A program made the position numbers and the translations under genes. Source: Oscillospiraceae bacterium MB24-C1 (lineage in GTDB: Bacteria; Bacillota; Clostridia; Oscillospirales; Ruminococcaceae). From it: a stretch of DNA of 64,000 nucleotides. A model generated the notes under the pieces. The model was not told the DNA's origin, ran no database searches, and saw only the letters and a list, made by a program, of their open reading frames with translations. Shown in pieces: positions 41,253 to 49,992 of the stretch (within the stretch, counting starts at the first letter, position 1; the number at the start of each line of letters is the position of its first letter). The DNA lies in the NCBI GenBank assembly GCA_030913685.1, contig CP133187.1, forward strand, positions 930,001-994,000, read 5' to 3'.

Positions 41253-42781
41253 GTGCGCACCTGCTTTCCGTCCAATACGCCAAAGGCGGCCGACATCAGG
41301 CTGTCCTGATTGATCTCTTCCTTTGAAAACTCGCTGTTAATTCGCCCCTGATACATCGTGACAACACGATCTGAAAGTTCGATTATTTCTTCCATATCCG
41401 AAGAGATGAGCATGATGGCGACACCCTGATCGCGTAGCTTGTGGATTATGGTGTATACTTCGGCGCGTGCTGCGGCATCTATTCCTCTGGTGGGCTCGTC
41501 GAGTATAACCAGATTGGGATTGGTGGAAAGCGCTCTGCCAATGACGATTTTTTGCTGGTTTCCGCCCGAAAGGCTGCCCGTTATCTGATCCTGACCGGTC
41601 ACCTTAATGTGAAAATCCTGAACGTAGCATTCAGTTAGGTCGCACTCCGCCTTTTTGCTGAGAAAAAACCTGCCCATCGAAAGATTATAAAGGATGGAGG
41701 AAGTTGTATTTGCCGCCACATCGCTAATCTTAAACAGACCATGCAAATGCCGGTCCTCCGGTACATAGTTGATGCCGGCCTGTATGACTTTGGCTGTGGA
41801 AAAACCGGTGATATCCCTGTCTTTCAGCAGGACTTTTCCACTTAAAATAGTATCCCGCCCGATTATGGTGGTTGCAAGCTCGGTTCGTCCGGCACCCACA
41901 ACGCCCGCAACGCCCAATATTTCACCCGGATAGACCTCTAAATTGATGTTGCTAAACCCGTAACCAGAAAGTTCTTTGACAGTGAGCACCGGCTTCAAAG
42001 TTGTGTAGTCAATTGCGGTTATTCTGCACCCGGTCTTTTCGTCACATTTCACCTCGATACTCGGGGGTAGCAGACCCTTGACCAACATTTCGCGCGTGAA
42101 GTCTTCTATCGGCCCGCGCAGTGTTACAATGCCATCTCTAAGAATAGCAACGTGAGTGGCAATTTCGAACACTTCGTTAAGACGATGCGTGATATAGATG
42201 ATGCCGATGTTCTTGGCCTTTAAATCGGCTATGCAGGCAAACAAGCTGCCTACCTCGTCGAAGGTAAGGGCGCTGGTTGGCTCATCCAAAATAAGTAGAC
42301 GCGCATTTCGCAGCAGCCCCCTTAGTATTTCTACCAGTTGCTGCTCCGCTATCGAAAGACTACTCGCCTTTCTGTTCATATCCAGCTGCCAGCCTACTTC
42401 ATCCATAAGCGTCGCTAGTCTGCTGCGCAGGATGGAGGTTTTCTGTTCAAAACCGATAAGAATGTTTTCCTCTACCGTCATATTCGGGAATATCATCGGC
42501 TCCTGTGGCACCATATATATGCCGTGAGACAAGGCCAGCGCGGGCTTTGTAAGATGAACCTTTTTGCCATCAATTTCAATACTGCCGTTGTCCGGCTGGT
42601 AAATTCCCATAATAATTTTCATTAAGGTGCTTTTGCCTGCGCCGTTGCCGCCGATAAGCGCGACCACTTCGCCTGCGTTGACCGTTAGATCAATGCCTTT
42701 AAGAACGGCGTTTTGCCCGAAAGACTTATGGATATTCAGGGCGGAAAGAATAGTAGCATTGGCCGCCTTTTGTTCTGCCAT
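41249..42781 (-). CDS. lsrA: LsrA-like AI-2 ABC importer ATPase (double domain)
   Basis: A 510-residue tandem ATPase. Half 1: Walker A 'GGNGAGKSTLM', signature 'LSIAEQQLVEILRG', Walker B 'ARLLILDEPTSAL'. Half 2: 'GVVGAGRTELATTI', signature 'LSGGNQQKIVIGRA', Walker B 'NLVILDEPTRGIDAAARAE' and 'MLISSDMEEI'. GGAGG lies before ATG 42781. It is the first gene of the - strand lsr unit. Compare with the degenerate protein at 1415-2923, which has the same layout without these motifs. Confidence 0.93.
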   Translation of the reverse strand: MAEQKAANATILSALNIHKSFGQNAVLKGIDLTVNAGEVVALIGGNGAGKSTLMKIIMGIYQPDNGSIEIDGKKVHLTKPALALSHGIYMVPQEPMIFPNMTVEENILIGFEQKTSILRSRLATLMDEVGWQLDMNRKASSLSIAEQQLVEILRGLLRNARLLILDEPTSALTFDEVGSLFACIADLKAKNIGIIYITHRLNEVFEIATHVAILRDGIVTLRGPIEDFTREMLVKGLLPPSIEVKCDEKTGCRITAIDYTTLKPVLTVKELSGYGFSNINLEVYPGEILGVAGVVGAGRTELATTIIGRDTILSGKVLLKDRDITGFSTAKVIQAGINYVPEDRHLHGLFKISDVAANTTSSILYNLSMGRFFLSKKAECDLTECYVQDFHIKVTGQDQITGSLSGGNQQKIVIGRALSTNPNLVILDEPTRGIDAAARAEVYTIIHKLRDQGVAIMLISSDMEEIIELSDRVVTMYQGRINSEFSKEEINQDSLMSAAFGVLDGKQVRT

Positions 42782-42860
42782 ACCCGTACCTCCGTGTAAC
42801 TCTTTGCTTCGTGAACAAAAGTTTTGATTGACGATTTTTATTCCATGTTCTTTTGAGACA

Positions 42861-42889
42861 ATGATAATTTATTTAAAAACGATTGTCAA
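42861..42889 (-). promoter_or_regulatory. Promoter of the lsrACDB-F operon
   Basis: Read on the - strand: TTGACA (42884-42889), a 17-base spacer and TATCAT (42861-42866), about 80 bases before lsrA. Confidence 0.75.
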
Positions 42890-43053
42890 TTGATCGAATT
42901 GTGCCCTCCTTTCATGAAATTGGATATTTTACATAATTACCCGTTGCTAAATTAGGCGTTATTAAGAATAAAGGCGCAAAATTAGTCGCTCTGCACAAAG
43001 GAAACAATTGGGATTCTTATAAATTCCTCAAAAATAATTTTTCCGATATTTGT

Positions 43054-43083
43054 TTGACAACGCTATGCTTTGGCTGATATACT
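43054..43083 (+). promoter_or_regulatory. Promoter of the lsrRK operon
   Basis: TTGACA (43054-43059), an 18-base spacer and TATACT (43078-43083), 51 bases before lsrR. The gap 42782-43134 holds both divergent lsr promoters and no gene. Confidence 0.75.
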
Positions 43084-43118
43084 TAAACAAAAGAAAACAT
43101 TAATTACATTTGTTTAAG
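43082..43118. promoter_or_regulatory. Putative LsrR operator
   Basis: A perfect 10-bp inverted repeat CTTAAACAAA (43082-43091) and TTTGTTTAAG (43109-43118) with a 17-base spacer. It overlaps the -10 box and the start of the lsrR transcript, as expected for autorepression by a SorC/DeoR-type regulator. Confidence 0.65.
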
Positions 43119-43134
43119 AAAAGTGGAGAATTGA

Positions 43135-44049
43135 ATGAATTACGAAGAGTCGTTGATCATTAAAACAGCATGGTACTATTATTTAGAAAATATGACGCAG
43201 CAGCGCATTGCCGAGATATTAGGAATTTCTCGCATACGCGTCATTAAACTATTAGAAAAAGCAAGGCAGACTGGTGTCATCCAGTTTAAAGTGCGTAGGG
43301 ACAGTGCCGTCCGCATGACCCTTGAAAAAAAGCTTTGCGAAAAATATCATTTACAAGATTCTTTTGTCGTGCCGACCAACCCAGAGGCAGATGGTGTCAA
43401 TGAAACCATCGCCAAAGCCGCGGCAATGTATATTAGTGATCGCATCAACGAAAATACTTATATCAATATCGGCTACGGTGATACACCCAGCCGTGTACTT
43501 AATAATCTTGCTATGATGAGCGAGAAGCCAATCACCTGCATTTCGCTTACCGGTGGTGTCAACTATTACCTGCCCAACACGCATTCGCAGACTTTCAACG
43601 CCAGACTGTTTTTGATGCCCGCTCCGTTGATCGCCTCTTCTGACACGCTGGCCCACGCCATGCGCCAAGAAGCGTCGGTGACCGAAATATCGCGCATGGC
43701 TATGCTTGCGGGCATCACAGTCGTCGGCATCGGTGGCATGTCGGAGGACGCCACTATTTTCAAATCCGGCATCTTGAGCAAAAATGATCTGCTCTATCTT
43801 AAAATGCAGGGTGCGGTTGGCGATATGCTCAGTCATTTCCTTGATGAAAATGGCAACCTTTTAAACCACGATGTTGAAGATCGGTTGATCAGCACGCCTT
43901 TAGAAACGATCAAAGGGCTTGACAATGTCATAGGTGTAGCAGCGGGCAATGACAAGGTTGCCGCTATACGTGCGGTGCTGCGCGGCTCTTATCTCGATGT
44001 GCTCATTACCGATGAGAATACAGCACATCAGCTTTTAGAGAACGAATAG
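43135..44049 (+). CDS. lsrR: LsrR-like SorC-family repressor
   Basis: A 304-residue regulator. The N-terminal HTH is 'TQQRIAEILGISRIRVIKLL'; the C-terminal sugar-binding domain has 'YINIGYGDTPSRVLNNLAMM', 'CISLTGGVNYYLPN', 'VGIGGMSEDATIFKSGILS' and 'VIGVAAGNDKVAAIRAVLRG'. LsrR homologues release DNA on binding phospho-AI-2 made by LsrK. It is divergent from lsrA and followed by lsrK. Confidence 0.92.
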   Translation: MNYEESLIIKTAWYYYLENMTQQRIAEILGISRIRVIKLLEKARQTGVIQFKVRRDSAVRMTLEKKLCEKYHLQDSFVVPTNPEADGVNETIAKAAAMYISDRINENTYINIGYGDTPSRVLNNLAMMSEKPITCISLTGGVNYYLPNTHSQTFNARLFLMPAPLIASSDTLAHAMRQEASVTEISRMAMLAGITVVGIGGMSEDATIFKSGILSKNDLLYLKMQGAVGDMLSHFLDENGNLLNHDVEDRLISTPLETIKGLDNVIGVAAGNDKVAAIRAVLRGSYLDVLITDENTAHQLLENE

Positions 44050-44193
44050 CGCCAGAGCGCAAACGAAGCTTAATGGCAGTTATTCACTGTTTCAGGTCGT
44101 CCATGCAGTTTTATTTTACAATAATCCCGGGTTAAATCAGCGCGTTTTATGGCAGCAAAACCTGATATAGAAGCTAAAAGGAGGTTATCAATC

Positions 44194-45759
44194 GTGTCTC
44201 AGAAATATTTGATGGCGCTTGATGCAGGTACAGGCAGCGTTCGGGCTGTTGTATTTGACATTTGTGGGAACCAGGTCGGTTGTGTCCAGCGTGAATGGAC
44301 ACATGCTGAAAACCCACAGTGGCCCGGTAGTATGGATTTCAACTGGGTACATAATTGGACTCTTGCCTGTGAATGCATTCAAAAAGTTCTAGTGGAAGCG
44401 CAAATCTCCTCTGCTGATATTGCGGCGGTGTCCACAACTTGTATGCGTGAGGGCATTGTGCTTTACGACGCTACTGGAACCGAAATTTGGGCCTGTGCAA
44501 ACGTAGATGCCCGCAGTACCGATGAAGTAGGCCAGCTTATCGCACTAAACCCTGAGCTAGAGAAGGAAATTTATCTTGAGTCAGGTCAGACCTATGCACT
44601 AGGCGCCCTGCCACGGCTGCTTTGGGTTAAAAATAAGATGCCTGAAGTTTATGAAAAAACTGCAACCATTGGTATGTTCAACGACTGGTTGATATATAAA
44701 CTGACGGGCGTACTTGAAATTGAGCCTAGTAACGGTTCCACAACCGGTATATTTAATCTTAAAAACAGAGCGTGGAACGCTGAAATTGCACGCAAATGCG
44801 GCCTTCGGGACGACATATTCCCACCTGTACGCGAATGCGGCTGCAAAATTGCACAGGTCAGCGAACAGGGCGCCCGGCAGACTGGCCTAGCGACCGGAAC
44901 CGCCGTTGTTGTCGGCGGAGGCGACGCGCAGCTGGGTTGCATCGGTGTCGGAGCCGTTGACGCGGGTCAGGCCGCGGTGTTTGGCGGCAGCTTTTGGCAG
45001 TATGAATATAATACGGCTGACGGCAGTACCGACCCTGGCTGCCGGGTGCGTGTCAACTGTCATGCCGTTCCGGGCATCTGGCAATATGAGGCACTGGCTT
45101 TTAAGCCCGGCTTGGTCATGCGTTGGTTCAGAGACGGTTTCTGTCAGCTCGAACAGCAGTTCGGCTGTCAAACAGGGCAAGACCCTTATTATTTAATGGA
45201 TCAAGAGGCCGCAAAGATACCCGCTGGTTGCTACGGTATGATGTGCGCTTTTTCGGATGTCATGAACTATATCAACTGGAAGCACGCCGCACCTACTTTT
45301 ACCAACTTTGATCTGGATCCCCAGCGCTTTAATCGCTATACATTTTACCGCGCTATTTTAGAAAATACCGCGCTGATCACAAAGGGCCATCTAGAACTGG
45401 TGCGCGAAGCTACCGGCAATGCGCCGGATGAAATTATTTTTGCCGGGGGCGCTTCGAAAAGTCCACTCTGGTGTCAGATTCTTTCCGATGCCCTCGGTAT
45501 ACCTGTAAAGGTGCCGGTTGTAAAAGAAGCCACCGCGCTTGGCGCTGCAATCCTTGCGGGATATGGCGTCGGTATTTTCAGCGATATTTCTCAGACGGCA
45601 CATAATCTGGTTAAGTGGGATAGAACCTACACCCCCAACATGGAAAATCACGCGGTTTACAGCGAGAATTATCAGCGTTGGAAACAGGTTTATAAGGCAC
45701 AACTTACACTTTGCGACCAAAAACTGACCAAAAATATGTGGATTGCCCCCGGGCTTTAG
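44194..45759 (+). CDS. lsrK: LsrK autoinducer-2 kinase
   Basis: A 521-residue FGGY-family kinase that phosphorylates imported AI-2. LsrK features include 'YLMALDAGTGSVRAVVFD', 'AAVSTTCMREGIVLYD', 'WACANVDARSTDEVG', 'VVVGGGDAQLGCIGVG', 'MRWFRDGFC' and the C-terminal 'VVKEATALGAAILAG' and 'MWIAPGL'. GTG 44194 has AGGAGG nine bases upstream; ATG 44149 (15 residues longer) precedes that site and is not favoured. It follows lsrR and precedes the cupin gene. Confidence 0.93.
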   Translation: MSQKYLMALDAGTGSVRAVVFDICGNQVGCVQREWTHAENPQWPGSMDFNWVHNWTLACECIQKVLVEAQISSADIAAVSTTCMREGIVLYDATGTEIWACANVDARSTDEVGQLIALNPELEKEIYLESGQTYALGALPRLLWVKNKMPEVYEKTATIGMFNDWLIYKLTGVLEIEPSNGSTTGIFNLKNRAWNAEIARKCGLRDDIFPPVRECGCKIAQVSEQGARQTGLATGTAVVVGGGDAQLGCIGVGAVDAGQAAVFGGSFWQYEYNTADGSTDPGCRVRVNCHAVPGIWQYEALAFKPGLVMRWFRDGFCQLEQQFGCQTGQDPYYLMDQEAAKIPAGCYGMMCAFSDVMNYINWKHAAPTFTNFDLDPQRFNRYTFYRAILENTALITKGHLELVREATGNAPDEIIFAGGASKSPLWCQILSDALGIPVKVPVVKEATALGAAILAGYGVGIFSDISQTAHNLVKWDRTYTPNMENHAVYSENYQRWKQVYKAQLTLCDQKLTKNMWIAPGL

Positions 45760-45876
45760 ATTTGAGTCATTTCAAGCGAGAAGTCTAAGTGCTCTATCTA
45801 GCAAAACGATTGACTTTTGCGCCATCATCGCGGCGTATCCAATGCATAATAATTACTAAAAAGGTGGGTGTACTAA

Positions 45877-46227
45877 ATGTATGTATTAAATGAAAGCGAA
45901 CGGGAATATCGCTTTGGCAACAGCGGGCCAAAATATTTGATGAAAGGCCCCCGAATGAATTTTGCTGTGGTACAGTTTTTGGCGGGAGAAGATTTCACCG
46001 CACATTTCCATAACACGATGGAGGAGAATTTCTTCATTTTAGAGGGTGAGATTGATATTGTCGTCGATGGCAAGGTCAATAAGCTTAAGCAGGGAGATTT
46101 TATACATATTGAACCGGGTGAAATTCATTATTGCGTGAACAACTCTAACGCGTTAGTAAAAATGATTTCAACTCTTGCACCTTTTCAGGAAATAGACAAG
46201 GTCGATATTCCAGACTATAAGTACTGA
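45877..46227 (+). CDS. Single-domain cupin in the lsr locus
   Basis: A 116-residue cupin. Motif 1 is 'GEDFTAHFHNTMEENFFILEG' shortened to G...H.H....E and motif 2 'LKQGDFIHIEPGEIHYCVNN' carries the second His, so a metal site (His, His, Glu, His) can form. It lies 117 bases after lsrK on the same strand behind AAGGTGG. The window has no LsrG (antibiotic-biosynthesis-monooxygenase fold), the enzyme that isomerises phospho-AI-2 before LsrF; a role in that step is inferred from position only. Confidence 0.85.
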   Translation: MYVLNESEREYRFGNSGPKYLMKGPRMNFAVVQFLAGEDFTAHFHNTMEENFFILEGEIDIVVDGKVNKLKQGDFIHIEPGEIHYCVNNSNALVKMISTLAPFQEIDKVDIPDYKY

Positions 46228-46327
46228 TTGTCGCATCGCCTAACAGCGGAAAGTTTATATTTGCTACCCAAGTACCATCAATTGATCACTCCTGTTTATC
46301 AATCCAACAAATCCCAACTCAATCTAT

Positions 46328-46369
46328 TGCCGGCGGTTGCTTTTTACATGAGGAAAGCAACCGCCGGCA
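46328..46369. terminator. Hairpin after the lsrRK-cupin unit
   Basis: A perfect 16-bp stem TGCCGGCGGTTGCTTT (46328-46343) with its complement (46354-46369), 10-base loop, no clear T-run. It lies 100 bases after the cupin stop. Confidence 0.65.
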
Positions 46370-46458
46370 GCTTATGTCAAAAATGCGGGGTTAGAATATC
46401 TACTTTTTTGTATAAACAGTAAGAGCACCGAGATAATAGCAATAAAAAGAGGTATCAT

Positions 46459-47382
46459 ATGGAAGCAGTAGAAAAAACTTTACAGCAATCCGATATCGTT
46501 TTGATTCTAAGCGGTATTATCATGGGTACGGTGGCTAGAATAATCACGCTAAATGTCGACTATCGCCAAAATCCGAGTTATCCGGGCGGCTTTTTGATCA
46601 ACCTGATAACTGGATTTGTGGCCGCAGTACTGGGTTCGGTTGCAATTCCGGCGCTCTTGGCTAGGAACTTTACCGCGGTTACATTCTTAACAATCGGCGT
46701 ACAGCATTTTCGTGATATCCGAAAACTCGAGATGAATAGCTTATCCAAATTGGAGGATATAGAATATACCCAAAGAGGAGCTGCCTATATTGATGGTATT
46801 GCAAAAACGTATGAGGCTCGAAATTATATTTCTCTGCTGACGTCTTTGTTCACCGTATTGGCCATGAAAATTTTTTATGCCGATAACCTTATCGTTGATT
46901 GTCTTGTAGGGTTGGTTACTGGCTTAATAGCAATTTATATCTTTAAAACTTTTACTAAAGGAAAGACCATTGGTGACATATGCGACATATCTGAAGGTAA
47001 AATCACTATCGAACACTCAGAGCTATTTGTAGACGGCATGTTCGTCACCAACTTATTAGGCACCGACAGAAGTCGGGCGCTATTTCTTAACGAAGGTATC
47101 GCGGTTGTTATTACGCCCAAAAAAGATATATTTAGAATAACCCTCGATAACTTTGGGCAGCGACAGGCTATTCTATTTGAAGCTGCCAGATCTTTTGGCG
47201 TTAAACGTTTTAGATTTACGAGAAAAAACTACAAGAGCGGCAAATTAATAGTAGCTTTTGTTCCTATAATTCATAATATTGATGCATTGGTTAGCGTAGT
47301 TAAAAAGACACCCATTCTAGAGAACAGCAGAAAGATTCATTCGATTATGTCATCTTATTCAGGAGGCAATCAAAATGGGTAA
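46459..47382 (+). CDS. YIEGIA-family membrane protein
   Basis: A 307-residue protein with about five hydrophobic segments in the first 165 residues and a soluble C-terminal part. It carries the signature 'AAYIDGIAKTYEARNY', a variant of the YIEGIA motif that names the family, and 'RQNPSYPGGFLINLITGF' near the N-terminus. The family occurs in spore-forming Firmicutes; its biochemical role is not established. Its stop overlaps the next start by eight bases, which marks the two as a unit. Confidence 0.85.
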   Translation: MEAVEKTLQQSDIVLILSGIIMGTVARIITLNVDYRQNPSYPGGFLINLITGFVAAVLGSVAIPALLARNFTAVTFLTIGVQHFRDIRKLEMNSLSKLEDIEYTQRGAAYIDGIAKTYEARNYISLLTSLFTVLAMKIFYADNLIVDCLVGLVTGLIAIYIFKTFTKGKTIGDICDISEGKITIEHSELFVDGMFVTNLLGTDRSRALFLNEGIAVVITPKKDIFRITLDNFGQRQAILFEAARSFGVKRFRFTRKNYKSGKLIVAFVPIIHNIDALVSVVKKTPILENSRKIHSIMSSYSGGNQNG

Positions 47383-47563
47383 ACAATCTCCCGAAATAGC
47401 GGTTTATATAACAACCAATAGAGACAGGGTTATAACAGGCAATGCTTTAACACTAGTAATACCAGATGAAAATGAAAGAAAGAAAAGTGTCACAGATATC
47501 TCTAAGGCTCTTAGAGGAAATGTTTTGCAACTTCAAAATGGCGATTATTTAATTATTGTTTAA
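47375..47563 (+). CDS. Small partner of the YIEGIA protein
   Basis: A 62-residue protein, 'MGKQSPEIAVYITTNRDRVI' to 'LQLQNGDYLIIV', matching the small protein annotated in databases as the capping subunit for YIEGIA. It overlaps the end of the upstream gene by eight bases and has AGGAGG before its ATG. Function unknown; assignment rests on partner and size. Confidence 0.75.
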   Translation: MGKQSPEIAVYITTNRDRVITGNALTLVIPDENERKKSVTDISKALRGNVLQLQNGDYLIIV

Positions 47564-47579
47564 TTAAATAATCACATAA

Positions 47580-47604
47580 AGCGCCATCCTTTTTGGGTGG
47601 CGCT
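47580..47604 (+). terminator. Intrinsic terminator of the YIEGIA pair
   Basis: A 10-bp stem AGCGCCATCC/GGGTGGCGCT (one G-U pair), T5 loop and TTCTTCT tail, 17 bases after the stop. Confidence 0.8.
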
Positions 47605-47676
47605 TCTTCTAGTGAATATTTTAAAATTTGGAAGTGAACACTTCATATATATTTTACTATAAAGGTGTATAACCAA

Positions 47677-49992
47677 ATGAATACTGCCATTGGAAAAAAT
47701 GTTCAGCGCAAGGAAGCCTGGGACAAGGTTACAGGAAGAGCCCAATATACAGACGATCTGCCTAAGATAGGCGTTCTGTTTGCCCGTTTGCTTACAAGCA
47801 CCTATGCCCATGCCCGCATTGAAAGCATCGACATTTCTAAGGCTATCGTTTTAAAAGGTGTAAAAACAGTGTTAACCGGCGCGGACTGCTCCGAATTATT
47901 TGGACCATTGTTGCAAGACCGTCCAGCGCTAGCGCGCGATGTCGTGCGTTATGCCGGAGAACCGGTGGCGATGGTGGTTGCGGTAGACGAGCCCACAGCT
48001 GAAAAAGCGGTGCGATTAATCAAAGTTCAATACCGACAGCTACCAGTTGTTTTGACGCCTTCTCAAGCGTTATGCAAAGACGCAGTACTGGTGCATAATC
48101 AGGCTAATGAATATAAAAAAGTATTAAAGGACATTTATCCCGAATCGGGAACCAATATTGCCAGCCGTTACTGCATGCGCAAGGGAAATTGTGATTTTGC
48201 TTTTGCCGGTTGCGATCATATCGTTCAAAAACGTTTCTTCTTGCCGCCTTCTGACCATCTTGCTATGGAGGTTCGCTCAGCCAGAGCAGAAATTTCTGCG
48301 GATGGTACCGTTCATATTACCACGTCCTCACAAGCGCCCTACGCCGTTAGAAAACATGTTTCAAAAGCATTTTCAATTTCCTCCGGAAAAATGCAGGTGC
48401 ATGTACCGTTCGTCGGGGGCGCATTTGGCGGAAAAGCTCCTGTTACGCTAGAAATCTTAGCTTTTCTAGCTTCTCGAAGCGTAGGCGGCAAAGCCGTGCA
48501 GCTTACCATTCCCAGAGAACAAGACATGGCTTCAGCCCCCTGCCGCATTGGGCTGGAGGCTAATATTAAAATTGGCGTTAATAAAAAGGGGGTTATCCAA
48601 GCGGCAGAATTAACTTATTGGTTAGATTGCGGTGCTTATACCGACATTTCACCCTATATGACCAAAGCCATTGCAGTAGACTGCACCGGACCTTACCATG
48701 TTGAAAACCTCTCGTGCGATGCACTTTGCGTATATACCAACCACACCTACGCCACATCTTATCGAAGCTTTGCGCACGAATCGTATACCTTTTGCATAGA
48801 ACGGGTTCTGGATATTTTGGCACGAAAATGTCAGATGGACCCCCTTGAACTTCGCATCCGAAATGCAATCCGCCCCGGTAGCCTGACACCTTCACGCGTT
48901 CTGATGGGCGATTTGCCAAAGTGCCTAAATCAAGTAAAACATCTGTCGCAATGGAATGGTGGAACCCCTGTTCTAATAAAAAAAGACACCGTTAACGCCA
49001 AGGGGGTGGCGTGCTTTTGGAAAACTGAAAATCCGCCTACAAACGCGATATCCGGTGCGCTTATCACCTTTAATCCCGACGGAAGCGTCAATTTGAACAC
49101 GGGCGTTGTTGAAATGGGTTCCGGCGGACAGACCCATCTCGCGCAAATACTAGCCGAAAAATTAAAGATTGATGTGCAGCAGGTTCACGTTGTTATGGAT
49201 GTTGACACGCGAGTTGCACCAGAACACTGGAAAACCGTAGCCAGCCTCACTGAATACATGGCAGGTTTTGCCGTGTTAAAGGCCGCCGATGACCTAATCT
49301 ATCAGTTAAAATGCAACGGTTCTCAAGCTTTTGGATGTACCTTGGATGAGATTGAAGTCGCCCACGGACGAGTGTACTGCAAAAAAAATCTGAAGCAATA
49401 TATAGAGTTTAAAGAAATTGTACAAGGGTATAAAGCGCCTGACGGCACCTCTATCGGAGAACCTGTGATGGGGCGTGGGGGTTTTATGCTCAAAGGGCTT
49501 TGTATGCTTGACAAGGAAACGGGACAAGGTAAAACCGGTCCCGACTGGTCGCTAGGCGCACAAGTAGTCGAAATAGAAGCGGATTTAAAAACCTATACCT
49601 ATCGCATTATCTCCGCTTCTACTGTGATGGATGTAGGCAATGTGATAAATCCTGAAGCAATGCGTGCCATGGTGGCGGGTGGCATGGCAATGGGTATTAG
49701 TATGGCTAGCCGCGAATCATTTTCATTTAATTCACAAGGCATTTTGCAATCGCCTACTCTGCGAACCTATAAGCTATTGCACATCGGTCAGGAGCCTGAT
49801 TATCGCGTCGGATTTGTGGAAACACCGGAAGACGGCTCACCCTATGGTGTACGAAGCTATTCAGAGCACGGCATCATCGGTATACCTGCGGCACTAGGAA
49901 ATGCCTTGTCCGCCGCTTTCGGGATAGAGCTTGTATCACTTCCGCTGACACCAGAGAGAATTTGGCGAATGGCTAAGGAGAGCAACGTATGA
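47677..49992 (+). CDS. Molybdenum hydroxylase large (Mo-binding) subunit, xanthine dehydrogenase family
   Basis: A 771-residue molybdopterin subunit. Family motifs: 'DKVTGRAQYTDDL' at the N-terminus, 'VPFVGGAFGGKAP', 'LNTGVVEMGSGGQTH', 'RSFAHESYTFCIERVLD' and the C-terminal 'SEHGIIGIPAALGNALSAAF' containing the catalytic Glu. It hydroxylates a purine, aldehyde or other N-heterocycle; the substrate is not identifiable. ATG 47677 is nine bases from AAGGTG; GTG 47665 overlaps that site. An inverted repeat GAAGTG-aa-CACTTC (47631-47644) just upstream may be an operator. The stop overlaps the FAD-subunit start (ATGA). Confidence 0.9.
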   Translation: MNTAIGKNVQRKEAWDKVTGRAQYTDDLPKIGVLFARLLTSTYAHARIESIDISKAIVLKGVKTVLTGADCSELFGPLLQDRPALARDVVRYAGEPVAMVVAVDEPTAEKAVRLIKVQYRQLPVVLTPSQALCKDAVLVHNQANEYKKVLKDIYPESGTNIASRYCMRKGNCDFAFAGCDHIVQKRFFLPPSDHLAMEVRSARAEISADGTVHITTSSQAPYAVRKHVSKAFSISSGKMQVHVPFVGGAFGGKAPVTLEILAFLASRSVGGKAVQLTIPREQDMASAPCRIGLEANIKIGVNKKGVIQAAELTYWLDCGAYTDISPYMTKAIAVDCTGPYHVENLSCDALCVYTNHTYATSYRSFAHESYTFCIERVLDILARKCQMDPLELRIRNAIRPGSLTPSRVLMGDLPKCLNQVKHLSQWNGGTPVLIKKDTVNAKGVACFWKTENPPTNAISGALITFNPDGSVNLNTGVVEMGSGGQTHLAQILAEKLKIDVQQVHVVMDVDTRVAPEHWKTVASLTEYMAGFAVLKAADDLIYQLKCNGSQAFGCTLDEIEVAHGRVYCKKNLKQYIEFKEIVQGYKAPDGTSIGEPVMGRGGFMLKGLCMLDKETGQGKTGPDWSLGAQVVEIEADLKTYTYRIISASTVMDVGNVINPEAMRAMVAGGMAMGISMASRESFSFNSQGILQSPTLRTYKLLHIGQEPDYRVGFVETPEDGSPYGVRSYSEHGIIGIPAALGNALSAAFGIELVSLPLTPERIWRMAKESNV

